64,000 nucleotides of DNA from the NCBI RefSeq assembly GCF_000585375.1, contig NZ_KK073874.1:3348001-3412000 (forward strand), written 5' to 3'. How positions within the stretch are numbered: position 1 is the stretch's first letter; each line of letters opens with the position of its first letter. The DNA comes from Cryptosporangium arvum DSM 44712. Its GTDB lineage: Bacteria; Actinomycetota; Actinomycetes; Mycobacteriales; Cryptosporangiaceae. Positions 17,220-26,287 of the stretch are shown one piece after another. Position numbers and translations under genes: made by a program. The notes under the pieces are model-generated. The model had not been told where the DNA came from. It searched no databases and saw only the letters and a program-made list of their open reading frames with translations.

Positions 17220-17572
17220 TTGCCGCTCGTCTCGAACGCGGGCTTGCCACCGACGGGAACCGCGTCGGAATAGGATGATTCGCCGTCCAGCAGCGGCTGG
17301 AGCTTCGCGACGAAGGTCTGCGCCGCATCGCCGGCGAAGAAGGCGGCGTGCGCCTGTTCGCTGCTCCAGCCCTCCGCGACGGAAACGACGTCCGGGTTGC
17401 CCGCCGAGCGGCTCACCAGGAACACGAGACAGTCCTCGTCAGGGAGAGAGGGTGCGTCGAGCAGCAACGCGACCAACTCGTCGCCCCGTCCGGGCTGTGC
17501 GGTCATGACGGCGTGGAAGCCGTGGGTGATGGTCACGGCAACGACTCTCAGGTCTGCGGCGGCTGCGCTCAT
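17216..17572 (-). CDS. ABM-type putative monooxygenase
   Basis: 118 residues, the usual length for the antibiotic-biosynthesis-monooxygenase ferredoxin-like fold: VTITHGFHAVMTAQPGRGDELVALLL, then CLVFLVSRSAGNPDVVSVAEGWSS and a final AKLQPLL helix. Members are small dimeric quinol-type oxygenases or heme/dye-binding proteins acting without cofactors. It is first in the operon with hydrolase, methyltransferase and SDR, and the combination suggests modification of an aromatic or polyketide-like small molecule (inference). Confidence 0.75.
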   Translation of the reverse strand: MSAAAADLRVVAVTITHGFHAVMTAQPGRGDELVALLLDAPSLPDEDCLVFLVSRSAGNPDVVSVAEGWSSEQAHAAFFAGDAAQTFVAKLQPLLDGESSYSDAVPVGGKPAFETSGK

Positions 17573-17630
17573 CAGTCATCCTTCTCCGAGCTCACCGCGT
17601 GCCGTGCCGCCTACCGAGGCCGACGACGAC

Positions 17631-20390
17631 TTAGGAAGAGAGGGCGTCCCGGAGCCCGGCACGGGACGCGATGCCGAGCTTGGGATAAACGCGGTAGAGA
17701 TGTGCGCCGACCGTGCGGTGGGAGAGGCGGAGCCGCTCGGCGATCTGCCGGTTGGTGAGCCCCGTGGCCGCCAACTGCGCGATCTGGAACTCCTGCGGTG
17801 TCAGCACCGCCGGGCCGCCCGCCGGGATGTCAGCGACGCGGTATTTCGTGGCCCGTAGCTCACCGTTGGCGCGCTCGACCCATGGCTCGGCGCCCATGGC
17901 CGCGAACCCGTCCCGCGCGGCGAGCAGATGGCGGCGGGCGCGAGCCGACGACCGGGTCCGGCGCCACCGTTCACCGAGGGCGAGCCGGAGTCGCGAGGCT
18001 TCGAACAGCCACCGGTCAGCGGCCGGGCTCGCCAGCAAATCCTCCAGCCGGGTGGCCGGTCGTTCCTCGTCGACCAGGAACTCGGCACCGGCCTGGAGGA
18101 GTTCCATCCGGGGCGACAGCGAACCGATCTTGGCGGTGCGCAGGGCGTCGACGTGTGCTCGGGCTTCGGCCGTGCGTCCGGTCCGCAGGGCAGCCTCGAC
18201 CAGATCGAGTATCACCCATGTGCAGTGCGGCACGTGCGAGGCGAGCGCGCCGGGTGGGCTCAAAGCACTGGCGTGCAGGAACGCGCCTTCCCAGTCGCCG
18301 CGGCCGACGGCGGCGAGCGCCCGCGGATGGTGCGCGAACAGAACCGCGGCCCGCACGCCGCGGGGGAGCGCCCAGTGCGTCATGTCGTCGGCGAGAGCAC
18401 CCGCCTCGTCGAATCGTCCGCGTCCCGCTGCGACGATCGCCCGGTTGTACTGGAAGTACCACGCGAAGAACGAGAAGCCACCGGCGGCGCAGACCCGCTG
18501 CCCCTCGGCCGCGAGCCGTTCGGCCTCGTCCCACCGGCCGACGAGATAGTCGTCCAGGCAGAGGTGCATGAGGGCACCGAGGTGGCGGCGAGCCGGACCA
18601 CCCTCACGCCCGTGCCGGACGAGCCGCCAGGAGGACTCGCGACAGTCACCGAGCCGGTCGACGTACACCGAGGCCGTACCGATTCTGACGGTGCGACTTA
18701 AGTCGGCCTCGTCGGACAGCCCGTCGAGGAACGCATCGACGTCCGGCAGCGCTCGTGCTGCCGTGCGGACCGGATCGGGGAAGGTCCGGCTCGTCAGCGC
18801 GAGGAGTTCCGGCGGACCGGGCCGCAACCGTCCCAGCGCCTGGTAGTAAGGCTCCCAGTACTCCGGTGCGCCGCCGTACCAGGACAACAGCAGCAGGGTG
18901 TGCATCGCCTCGATCAGCGCGGGATCGTCGGCCCGGTAGCCGTGGCCGCCGGTCTCGATCGCGCCGACCAGCAAACGGTGGGCGGTACTGACGTCGCCGT
19001 CGCCGTTGAGTAGTAAGAAGGCGGCGGCGTTGGCCGCGTGGAGTGAACCGGCGGAGTCCGGTGCCGCCCGGCGTGCGTCGAGCAGCAGGCTCTGCGCGTG
19101 GTCGACGGTACCGCTCGCTTCGGCTCCGATGTAGGCGGCTTCGGCGAGCCGGCGGCCGCGTTCGGTGCTCGCCGGGCTCAGTTCGGCGGCGCGGACGAGC
19201 GCGGCCACGGCACCGAGTGCGTCCCCGCGCACCATGACCCGGCGCGCCACCCGTTCGAGCAGGTCCGAAACCGCCTCGTCCGGCCCGGCCGCAGCCGACG
19301 CCAGGTGCCACGCCCGCCGCTCCTCGTCGTCGGGCAGCGCCGCCGCGAGATCGATGTGCGCGCGGCGGCGCTCCTCGTGGGCGGAGACCGCCACGACCGC
19401 GGAGCGGATCAGCGGATGCCGGAAGACGACGCGGGCCGTGGAGTCGTCGACCCGGACCAGTCCCGCTTGTTCCGCCGGGGCGAGATCGACCAGACCCTGA
19501 TCGAGCACCAGACGCAGGACACCGGTGTCGCCGGTTCCTTCGAAGGACGCCAGCAGCAGTACCCGGCGGGTCGGCTCGGGAAGATCACCGATCCGCGTGG
19601 TGAACATCGCCTGGAGACGCTCGCTGAGTGGCACCACGTCGACCGGGTAGCGAGCGTCCCCCAGCGTGGACGGCAATTCCACCAGCGCCAGCGGATTGCC
19701 GCGGGCGAGGTCGAGCAGCCGCCGCCGGGACCTGGGCGGGAGCTGGGGGAGACGGGCGTCGACCAACTGGCCGGCCGCGGCCAGGTCGAGCGGTGCGACC
19801 GTGATCTCGGCCGTTCCCCGCGGATCCAGGAAGGTCGCCGCTCCGGTCCTGGCCGACGCCAGCAGCCCGGCGCGGCACCCGACCAACCGGCGCGCGATGA
19901 ACCCCAGCGCGACGGCGCTCGCCCGGTCGACCCACTGGACGTCGTCGATGAGGAGGAGCACCGGCGTATCCACGGCGACGGCCGTGACCAGCAACAACGC
20001 TGCGTTGCAGACGAGCAATGCGTCCGGTGCCGGGCCGACGCCGAAACCGAGCGCGACCGACAGTGCTTCCCGCGGGCCGGGTGTGAGCCGGTCGAGATCC
20101 GCGTGCAGGGGCAGGAGCAGCTGGTTGAGCGCGGAGTAGCTGACGTCCGCTTCGAACTCCGACCCGGATGCCCGCAGCACCCGGACCCCCGCCGGACCGG
20201 CGAGCTCCGCCGTGGCGGCCAGCAGTACCGATTTGCCGACGCCGGGCTCGCCCCGGATCAGGCGCGCGCCCCCGCTGGGCCGATCCGGGCCGGTCAGGCC
20301 GGTCACGAATTCTGAGAGCCGCTCGAGCTCCGCTTTCCGCCCGAACAGTTCGATATCCACCAGGGCCTCTCCGGTCGCCGTCTGACCCAT
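17631..20390 (-). CDS. LuxR family ATP-binding regulator (LAL type)
   Basis: 919 residues from the ATG at 20390. The frame is open upstream to 20594, but that part reads as non-coding and would overlap the divergent promoter. Walker A GEPGVGKS (47-54), Walker B VLLLIDDVQWVD near 155, a long helical TPR-like middle, and a C-terminal LuxR HTH beginning LTPQEFQIAQLAATGLTNRQIAERL. LAL regulators activate transcription after ATP and ligand binding. It is divergent from an AraC regulator, and the ABM operon starts just downstream on the same strand (59 bases), so it may control that operon. Confidence 0.88.
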   Translation of the reverse strand: MGQTATGEALVDIELFGRKAELERLSEFVTGLTGPDRPSGGARLIRGEPGVGKSVLLAATAELAGPAGVRVLRASGSEFEADVSYSALNQLLLPLHADLDRLTPGPREALSVALGFGVGPAPDALLVCNAALLLVTAVAVDTPVLLLIDDVQWVDRASAVALGFIARRLVGCRAGLLASARTGAATFLDPRGTAEITVAPLDLAAAGQLVDARLPQLPPRSRRRLLDLARGNPLALVELPSTLGDARYPVDVVPLSERLQAMFTTRIGDLPEPTRRVLLLASFEGTGDTGVLRLVLDQGLVDLAPAEQAGLVRVDDSTARVVFRHPLIRSAVVAVSAHEERRRAHIDLAAALPDDEERRAWHLASAAAGPDEAVSDLLERVARRVMVRGDALGAVAALVRAAELSPASTERGRRLAEAAYIGAEASGTVDHAQSLLLDARRAAPDSAGSLHAANAAAFLLLNGDGDVSTAHRLLVGAIETGGHGYRADDPALIEAMHTLLLLSWYGGAPEYWEPYYQALGRLRPGPPELLALTSRTFPDPVRTAARALPDVDAFLDGLSDEADLSRTVRIGTASVYVDRLGDCRESSWRLVRHGREGGPARRHLGALMHLCLDDYLVGRWDEAERLAAEGQRVCAAGGFSFFAWYFQYNRAIVAAGRGRFDEAGALADDMTHWALPRGVRAAVLFAHHPRALAAVGRGDWEGAFLHASALSPPGALASHVPHCTWVILDLVEAALRTGRTAEARAHVDALRTAKIGSLSPRMELLQAGAEFLVDEERPATRLEDLLASPAADRWLFEASRLRLALGERWRRTRSSARARRHLLAARDGFAAMGAEPWVERANGELRATKYRVADIPAGGPAVLTPQEFQIAQLAATGLTNRQIAERLRLSHRTVGAHLYRVYPKLGIASRAGLRDALSS

Positions 20391-20475
20391 CGAAACAGGC
20401 AGTGAGCGACGTGTGCTTGCCCAAAAATCGCGATCTTCGGCCGGATCCTGCCGAAGTCGCGCTATTAATCGGATC

Positions 20476-21363
20476 ATGGCCCTCGACGAGCTGTCCGTCC
20501 TGCTTGCCCGGCACGCCCGGCCGGATTTCACCACCGGTATCGACGACCTCCTGATCGTTCGGGCGGACCGGCCGTACGCGCCGAAGGCCGTCACCTACGG
20601 CCGGATCCTCGCGGTGACCGTTCAAGGCACCAAGCGGTTGGCGATCGGCGATCGCGTCTACGACTATCGCGCCGGGCAGTACGTCGTCGCCTCGGCGGAG
20701 TTACCGGTCGGCAGTAACTTCACCGAGGCGGGTCCGGAATCCCCCGGTCTAGGCCTGGGCCTGAAGCTCGACCCGGCCGACGTCGCGGACCTCCTGTTGC
20801 AGATCTCCCCGCACGATCAGCCTGATCCCGGCGTCGCAGCGGGTCTCGCCGTCAGTGATGCCTCGCCCGAACTGCTCGACGCCCTCCTACGGCTGGTGCG
20901 TCTGCTCGACCATCCGGAGGACGTTCCGGTTCTGGCGCCGCTGATCAAGCGGGAGATCCTCTGGCGGCTCCTCACCGGTGAGCAAGGTGCGATGGTGCGC
21001 CAGCTCGGCCTGCCCGACAGTAACCTCAGCCACATCGCGCGGGCCGTCCGATGGCTGCGGGCCAACTACACCGAGCGTGTTCTCGTCGAGGACCTGGCCA
21101 GGATCGCCAACATGAGCGTCTCGGCGTTCCACCGCAACTTCCACGCGGTCACCGCGATGAGTCCGATCCAGTACCAGAAGCAGATCCGGCTCCAAGAGGC
21201 TCGGCTCCAGCTCTCCGCCCGGGCCGGTGACGTCGGGGCCGTCAGCCGGCGCGTCGGCTATGACAGTCCCTCGCAGTTCAGCCGTGAGTACCGTCGGCAG
21301 TTCGGCACGCCCCCCAGCCGCGATACCACACACCTGCTCACCGCCGAGCCGTCCGCCCACTGA
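20476..21363 (+). CDS. AraC family regulator with AraC_N cupin-like domain
   Basis: 295 residues from the ATG at 20476. The N-terminal half (VTYGRILAVTVQGTKRLAIGD, YDYRAGQYVVASAELPV) is the AraC_N type ligand domain. The C-terminal 100 residues hold two HTH motifs: VEDLARIANMSVSAFHRNFHAVTAMSPIQYQKQIRLQEAR and VGYDSPSQFSREYRRQFGTPP. This subclass often sits beside an SDR that it regulates. Here the nearest SDR operon lies beyond the divergent LAL gene. The two starts are 85 bases apart, so the regulators probably share an operator zone. Confidence 0.85.
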   Translation: MALDELSVLLARHARPDFTTGIDDLLIVRADRPYAPKAVTYGRILAVTVQGTKRLAIGDRVYDYRAGQYVVASAELPVGSNFTEAGPESPGLGLGLKLDPADVADLLLQISPHDQPDPGVAAGLAVSDASPELLDALLRLVRLLDHPEDVPVLAPLIKREILWRLLTGEQGAMVRQLGLPDSNLSHIARAVRWLRANYTERVLVEDLARIANMSVSAFHRNFHAVTAMSPIQYQKQIRLQEARLQLSARAGDVGAVSRRVGYDSPSQFSREYRRQFGTPPSRDTTHLLTAEPSAH

Positions 21364-21770
21364 GGGTCGGCGTCGCGCGGCCGGGACCCGGAGAGCAAGA
21401 CTCTCAGCCATCCGGTCGCCACTACGGGTCATCCCGTGCCGGGCGACCTGTGGGGATTGCCCCCTACGCACCCTTCGAGCTGCGCAAGGCTGAACTCGTT
21501 TGCCGCTCCGCGAGGTGCATGAGCATCGCGACCGACAGGACGCCCATCACGGCGGACGGTAACAACGGCGAGGAGTCGAACAGCAACGGCCGCACTCTGC
21601 CGTCCGGTTGCCGAATCATCGCGACGGTGTTCGATGTCCGTAATCGATCCCCACCCAGGAGCCCATCACGGGGCGTGAGCATAGGGCCCACCCGTCATCA
21701 CGCCGCGCGGGCCCGCCGGTACGGCTGATCGACCGACCTCGATCAGCCGCCGACACTTCGTCGAAGCCGA
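21364..21770. other. Intergenic gap
   Basis: No supported gene. A minus-strand frame at 21464-21691 (75 codons, ending in VMGVLSVAMLMHLAERQTSS) has a protein-like look but no ribosome site and no recognised family. It could be the end of a lost gene. Confidence 0.3.
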
Positions 21771-22532
21771 TCAGAACAAGCCGTTCCCGTGGGGCAGGGT
21801 GGCCGGGATCTCGGGGGTGACGTCCCAGTGCTCGACGATCCTCCCGGCGTCGACGCGGAAGAGGTCGTAGAACGCGGTCCGGGTCGGACCGAAGGTGCCC
21901 TCCGACACCGTGAGCACGAAGTTGCCCTCGGCGATCACCCGGTGGACGGTGTCGTAGACCATCGCGATGCCCTGGTCGGCCAGCGCTTGGAGCGCCGATC
22001 CGAGCCCGTCGAGGTCGTCGCCGATGCCGACGTTGTGCTGGGCGTAGCTCTCGGTGCTCAGGTACTCGGTGAGCAGGTCGACCTTGCCGCCCTTGAGCAC
22101 GTTCTCGACGAAGCCGGCCACCAGTTCCCGGTTGGCGTCGGTCTGGTCCAGGTCGGTGACCTCGGTGGGGCCATCGGTCTGCGAGCGGCCGGACACCGTC
22201 TCGGCGACGACCGGAGTGAGCGCGTCCCAGTGCTCGGCGAGCTTGCCGTCGACCACCCGGAAGATGTCGAACGCGACGAGCGGGTCGGGACCGAAACCGT
22301 GGTAGGTGCCGTGCAGGGCGACCAGGTCACCGTCGGCGACGACCCGGTGCAGGTCGTAGCGGAAGCCGTCGGGCAGGTTCTCGACGAGCCCGCGGATGCC
22401 CGCGGGGCCGTCGGCGGCGAGGCTGCTGTGCTGGACGTAACCGGGGGAGACCCAGCGGTCGACGGCGGTCGCGTCCTTGTCGCCGAACAGCTCTCCGGCG
22501 GCGGTCAGAACGACGTTCTTGGTGGTGGTCAT
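21771..22532 (-). CDS. Tandem SnoaL-like (NTF2 fold) protein
   Basis: 253 residues from the ATG at 22532, with GGAGAG upstream. Two SnoaL-type domains in tandem: residues about 5-110 (YVQHSSLAADGP...FDIFRVVDGKLAEHWD) and about 130-245 (YAQHNVGIGDDLDG...YDLFRVDAGRIVEHWD). Each repeats the YxQH, F(D)xFRV and EHWD signatures of the polyketide-cyclase-like/predicted ester-cyclase group. These bind or isomerise small hydrophobic molecules. It is divergent from an AraC regulator with an inverted repeat between them. Confidence 0.82.
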   Translation of the reverse strand: MTTTKNVVLTAAGELFGDKDATAVDRWVSPGYVQHSSLAADGPAGIRGLVENLPDGFRYDLHRVVADGDLVALHGTYHGFGPDPLVAFDIFRVVDGKLAEHWDALTPVVAETVSGRSQTDGPTEVTDLDQTDANRELVAGFVENVLKGGKVDLLTEYLSTESYAQHNVGIGDDLDGLGSALQALADQGIAMVYDTVHRVIAEGNFVLTVSEGTFGPTRTAFYDLFRVDAGRIVEHWDVTPEIPATLPHGNGLF

Positions 22533-22539
22533 GATTTCA

Positions 22540-22572
22540 CTCTCCTGTTCCGTTGGTCCCAACATAGGAGAG
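22540..22572. promoter_or_regulatory. Inverted repeat between divergent genes, candidate operator
   Basis: Arms CTCTCCT and AGGAGAG separated by 19 bases, in the 76-base gap between the SnoaL-like gene and the AraC gene. One arm doubles as the ribosome site of the minus-strand gene, so part of the symmetry may be accidental. Confidence 0.3.
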
Positions 22573-22608
22573 GGACAGTGATGTGACCGGGTACGGTGGT
22601 GACTTGTG

Positions 22609-23463
22609 ATGGTCAAAAACCGACAGGCTATCCGGGAACTCGGTTTCGCCGCGCCGGCTGGGATCCCCCGTGGCGTCGAGGTCCTGAGCTTGGCGCAGTT
22701 CCGGTCCCGGGTCGTGTCCGGTCCGCCGCAGCGGCCGACCTTCCATCACCTGCTGACGATCGAGCGCGGTTCGTTGCGGCACACGGTCGACTTCACCGGC
22801 TACACCGTGGCATCGGGAGGCTGGCTGTGGGTGCGGCCGGGGCAGGTGCAGCAGTGGGGCGAGCTCGGTGACGTCGGCGGCACGCTCATCCTGTTCGAAC
22901 CCGATTTTCTCGACTCCGGCACGGTGACGGCGGCGCGGCTCCGGGACGCCCACGCCCCGGTCGTCTACCAGCCGGCCGAGGACGACCGGCAGCGGCTCAC
23001 CGACGCGATCGTGCACCTCACTCGGGCGTTCGAGGCGCCGGGCAGTCTGCCGCTCGACATCCGTCAGATCGTCCTGCGGCACCTGCTCGCGGTACTGCTG
23101 CTGCGGCTGGCGTTCGTCCCGGGCGACAGCGCGCCGGAGCCGAGCGACACGTTCCTGCGCTTCCGCGACGCGGTCGAGCACGCGTTCGTGCGCACCCGGC
23201 GGCTGGAGGACTACGCGCGCCTGCTCGGTTACTCCAGCCGCACGCTGTCCCGCGCCACCCGGGCGGCAGTGGGAATCAACGCGAAGGACTTCATCGACCA
23301 GCGCGCGGTGCTGGAAGCCAAGCGTCTGCTCGCGCACAGCGATCAGACCGCCGCGCAGGTCGCGGCTCGGCTCGGCTTCAGCAGTGCCACGAACTTCACC
23401 AAGTACTTCCACCAGCGAACGGGGACCACGCCGATCGCCTTCCGTGCCGCGCTGCGCGGCTAG
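22609..23463 (+). CDS. AraC family transcriptional regulator
   Basis: 284 residues. A GTG directly before the ATG at 22609 is an alternative start. The N-terminal half is a cupin-like ligand domain (FHHLLTIERGSLRHTVDFTGYTVASGGWLWVRPGQVQQW). The C-terminal part has the AraC double HTH (LEDYARLLGYSSRTLSRATRAAVGINAKDFIDQRAVLEAKRLLAHS, AARLGFSSATNFTKYFHQRTGTTPIAFRA). Its position, divergent from the tandem SnoaL gene, suggests it controls that gene. Confidence 0.85.
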   Translation: MVKNRQAIRELGFAAPAGIPRGVEVLSLAQFRSRVVSGPPQRPTFHHLLTIERGSLRHTVDFTGYTVASGGWLWVRPGQVQQWGELGDVGGTLILFEPDFLDSGTVTAARLRDAHAPVVYQPAEDDRQRLTDAIVHLTRAFEAPGSLPLDIRQIVLRHLLAVLLLRLAFVPGDSAPEPSDTFLRFRDAVEHAFVRTRRLEDYARLLGYSSRTLSRATRAAVGINAKDFIDQRAVLEAKRLLAHSDQTAAQVAARLGFSSATNFTKYFHQRTGTTPIAFRAALRG

Positions 23464-23611
23464 GACCTGGTGGGAAAGCTGGTCGGCATAGGCGTTCGTT
23501 CGCCCACGCCACGGTAACCGGCGGTCCCCGTGTCGCCGACCCGAAGGGCGTCGTGGTTCCCGCCCCGGCGACGGGCGCAGTCGGTGAGGTCTCCTGGGTG
23601 GCGGCCCGGGG

Positions 23612-24185
23612 TCAGGAACCGGCCACGTTCGTGGGCGCGGTCCAACCCGTAGCTCGGATCCGCTGGGCCATGTCCAGGGCGGCCGGCTCGATCGGGCGCA
23701 CCACCGCGAGGTCTGAAGGGTGTTCCGGCAGTGACGCGAACTGGCGGAACATTGCCCGGTCGAGCTCCGGAACGCCTACCGTCGCGCCGTCCCAGACCTG
23801 AGCAGCCGGCCCAAGCCGGGAAACGTGTCGAACGGCGTGCCGACGATCTCGCCGCGCGCGAATAGCCCGACGTCGAAGCTGGTAAGGAGTAGACCGTCGC
23901 TCAACTCGCTGCCGGAGTAGTACAGCCCGTACGCGTGAGCGGCCCGACGTGATGCCCTCCGCGAGGGTCAGGCCCAACCGTCGAGGTAGCCCGCCGGTTT
24001 CCGGGTCGACGCCGAGCGCAGCCTGAACGGCGTCCTGGTGCACGCACGTTTCGAGCAGGGCAGTTCCCCACGTGGTCTCGCGGTCGTGGGCTCTGGCCGA
24101 CTGGATGCGTACCCGGGGTGACCGCGCGGGACCGAGCGAGAGGTCTCTGGTCAGGAGCAGCGGCGGTGTGCCCATGGTTCGGCTC
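23612..24185 (-). pseudogene. Unidentified decayed gene fused to the recombinase frame
   Basis: The region behind the recombinase's natural end carries protein-like segments spread over at least two minus-strand frames: TALLETCVHQDAVQAALGVDPETG, then HAYGLYYSGSELSDGLLLTSFD in another frame, then VPELDRAMFRQFASLPEHPSDLA back in the first. They read like one gene with two frameshifts, cut by the element. I do not recognise the family. Confidence 0.35.
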
Positions 24186-25828
24186 GGACCTCGGACACAA
24201 CCCATAAGCACATGGCCTTCGGGCCTGGCTTCGGCCGTGACGGTTCGCCGGCTGGGATGGTAAGTCAAATCCAGATTCAGGCTCCGGTAGACCTGTGCCC
24301 GGTCGGCCGGGTCGGAGTCGATCAGGATGCGGCGGATGCCGCCTAGTGCACTGACCAGCGCGTTTATGTCCTCGCTGTTCATCCTCGTTCGGCCGGTCAG
24401 CTCTCGGATCCGCGCCTCGGCTCGCACACGCTCGGCCTGGACTTCGGCGGTCCACTGCTGGATGAGTACCGGGTCGGTGCCGGCTTCCAGAGCGGCGCGG
24501 TAACGCTGGAGGCGCTGTCCGCACGACTGGATGGCTTCCTTCGCCGCGGCGAGCGCAGCGTCGTCGGTAGTGTCCTCGGCTTCGCTCATCGCGGTGAGCG
24601 TCTCGGTTAGCTTGGCCGGTGCGAATGCCTGGCTGAGCCACTCGTCGACCGGGCCGGCGAGGACGTCCTCCCGGAGGTAGACCGTCTTCGGGTGCTCAAC
24701 GTGGTTGGCGGCGGCGTAGTCGGCCGGGTAGCGACACCGGTAGTGGTTGCGGCCGTTGTTGAAGTTGCCCTGCATCAGCCGGCCGCATAGCCCGCACCGA
24801 ACTCGGCCGGAGAACAGGTAGTGCCGCTGCATGGTGCGTGTCTTGCGAACGTTGGGCCGGCGGGCTCCCGCGGCCGTAAGCGTTTGGACGCCTTCGAAGT
24901 CCTCGGGCGTGACGATCGCGGGATGCGTCGGCTTGGTCGACCAAATCCAGGTGTCCTTGTCATTCCAGCGCATCTTGGTCTCGTGGCCGAGTGCGACGTC
25001 TTCGACATCGATGAGGACCTCGTCTTTGCGCTGCTTGTTCCAGACCTCACGGCCTGTATACCGAGGATTCAGCAGGATCGCGCGGACGGCGGATTTGCTC
25101 CACGCGACTCCGGTTCGGTGGCTGTTGCGCTTCCGGTCGTGGGCGGAGGGGCACGGGATGCCGTCTCGGGCGAGTCCCTGGGCGATGGCGAAGAACCCGC
25201 GGCCGTCGAGGTACTCCGCGAATATGCGGATGACGACGGGCGCGGCGACCGGGTCGATCTCCAGCACGTGTAGACGCTTGCCGTCGGCAGCCTTCGCGGG
25301 ATTCGGGTGCGGGCCGGCGTCGCCGAGCCGGTAGCCGTAGGGCGGGCGACCCGCGAGATAGCGGCCTTCGGTCGCTGCCTGCGCAGCCATCGTCGAACGA
25401 ACGCGAATCTTGATCCGGTTGCGCTCGCCTTTGCTCATGCCGCCGTAGATCTGCATGACGAGGTCGTGCGCGTCGCTTCCTGGGTCGATCGCTCCGCCGA
25501 CCTCGGGCACCCACAGCTCGACGCCGTAGTGCACGAAGAGCGGAAACGTCAGCCCGAACTGGTTGCCGTAGAACGCGCACTGCGGTTCGCCGATGACGAC
25601 GGCCTCGAAGCCTCGTTTCGGGTCCCGGATCGCCGCCAGCAGCTCGGCGGCACGGGGCCGGCGCGACCATGGCAGCGACCGGGACATCCCGATGTCGAGG
25701 AACTCGGCCACGATCTCGCCACCGACCGGAGCGATCAGCGCCTCTGACCGCGACCGCTGCCAGAGTCGAGACGCTTCCGGGTCTTGCTGGTCCTCGGTCG
25801 AGACTCGGCCGGCGAATGCGAACCTCAC
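23612..25828 (-). CDS. Serine recombinase with a foreign C-terminal read-through tail
   Basis: 738 residues from the GTG at 25828 (GAGGAG 5 bases before it). Residues 1-150 are the resolvase catalytic domain with S10 in GRVSTEDQQ. About 160-300 is the recombinase DNA-binding domain (GRPPYGYRLG, AVRAILLNPRYTGREVW). A zinc ribbon follows (CGLCGRLM...YRCRYP, 345-366), then a coiled coil near 405-475. Large serine recombinases integrate and excise phages or conjugative elements. Similarity to the sister fragment at 14041-14513 stops at residue 548 (CVRGP), where that copy ends with a stop. Here the frame runs on for 190 residues through unrelated, decayed sequence. The enzyme part looks intact. 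Confidence 0.82.
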   Translation of the reverse strand: MRFAFAGRVSTEDQQDPEASRLWQRSRSEALIAPVGGEIVAEFLDIGMSRSLPWSRRPRAAELLAAIRDPKRGFEAVVIGEPQCAFYGNQFGLTFPLFVHYGVELWVPEVGGAIDPGSDAHDLVMQIYGGMSKGERNRIKIRVRSTMAAQAATEGRYLAGRPPYGYRLGDAGPHPNPAKAADGKRLHVLEIDPVAAPVVIRIFAEYLDGRGFFAIAQGLARDGIPCPSAHDRKRNSHRTGVAWSKSAVRAILLNPRYTGREVWNKQRKDEVLIDVEDVALGHETKMRWNDKDTWIWSTKPTHPAIVTPEDFEGVQTLTAAGARRPNVRKTRTMQRHYLFSGRVRCGLCGRLMQGNFNNGRNHYRCRYPADYAAANHVEHPKTVYLREDVLAGPVDEWLSQAFAPAKLTETLTAMSEAEDTTDDAALAAAKEAIQSCGQRLQRYRAALEAGTDPVLIQQWTAEVQAERVRAEARIRELTGRTRMNSEDINALVSALGGIRRILIDSDPADRAQVYRSLNLDLTYHPSRRTVTAEARPEGHVLMGCVRGPSRTMGTPPLLLTRDLSLGPARSPRVRIQSARAHDRETTWGTALLETCVHQDAVQAALGVDPETGGLPRRLGLTLAEGITSGRSRVRAVLLRQRVERRSTPYQLRRRAIRARRDRRHAVRHVSRLGPAAQVWDGATVGVPELDRAMFRQFASLPEHPSDLAVVRPIEPAALDMAQRIRATGWTAPTNVAGS

Positions 25829-25950
25829 GCGGACTCCTCGGGTCGGCCGCGCCGTGCGGCGGCTGAGCGGATGAGGCGAAGGAGTGCTGCGGCGGCCCGG
25901 GGCGACAGCACGGGAGGCTGATCGGGCATCGTCACCCGGATCAGCATCCC

Positions 25951-26157
25951 CAGGTCGAGGCGAGCTACGTGGCCGATTCACGTTTGCCGGTGGACGCTCT
26001 CGTCGCGCAGTCCGGCCACGCCGACCTGCTCGTGCTCGGTACCCACGGGTGGGGAGGGCTGGCCGGCCTGGTTCATGGCTCAGTCACTCAGGACGCGTTC
26101 GCACGCGCGAATTGCCCGATTGTGGTCATCCGCGAACCGCACGACAGAGTCGTCTGA
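25951..26157 (+). pseudogene. Universal stress protein, C-terminal remnant
   Basis: About 68 codons matching the end of UspA-type proteins: LPVDALVAQSGHADLLVLGTHGWGG, then GSVTQDAFARANCPIVVIR, including the G-x2-G-x9-GS(V)T nucleotide-binding motif and the final CPVVVVR-like strand. The N-terminal half is missing, and the recombinase gene starts 120 bases to the left. No start codon with a ribosome site is visible. The rest of 25829-26227 shows no other gene. Confidence 0.65.
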
Positions 26158-26227
26158 CGTATTACTGCGGAAATCCGCTGCGGACAGGATCGGTTGCGGG
26201 GCACCTGCCCAGCGAACGGAGGCTCCG

Positions 26228-26281
26228 ATGGCGAATGCCGAGAACGAAGACAACCTGTTCAGCTCGCCCCCCGTGTGGTGA
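26228..26281 (+). CDS. 17-residue peptide gene coupled to the SARP regulator
   Basis: The frame encodes MANAENEDNLFSSPPVW. It has a strong ribosome site (GGAGG, 5 bases before the ATG), and its stop lies 6 bases before the ATG of the SARP-type regulator, whose own ribosome site is poor. It could be a leader whose translation couples to the regulator, or a small signalling or precursor peptide. There is no signal sequence, and no maturation enzyme is nearby. Only the ORF and its ribosome site are directly visible. Confidence 0.4.
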   Translation: MANAENEDNLFSSPPVW

Positions 26282-26287
26282 CAGGCG

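Noticed and set aside
23464-23611. Short minus-strand frame after the AraC gene
   Set aside because: Proline/arginine-rich, no ribosome site, and it overlaps the decayed recombinase tail region.
26228-26281. The 17-codon peptide as a P450-crosslinked micro-RiPP precursor
   Set aside because: No P450, methyltransferase or peptidase lies beside it, and the aromatic spacing of known biarylitide/cittilin cores is absent.
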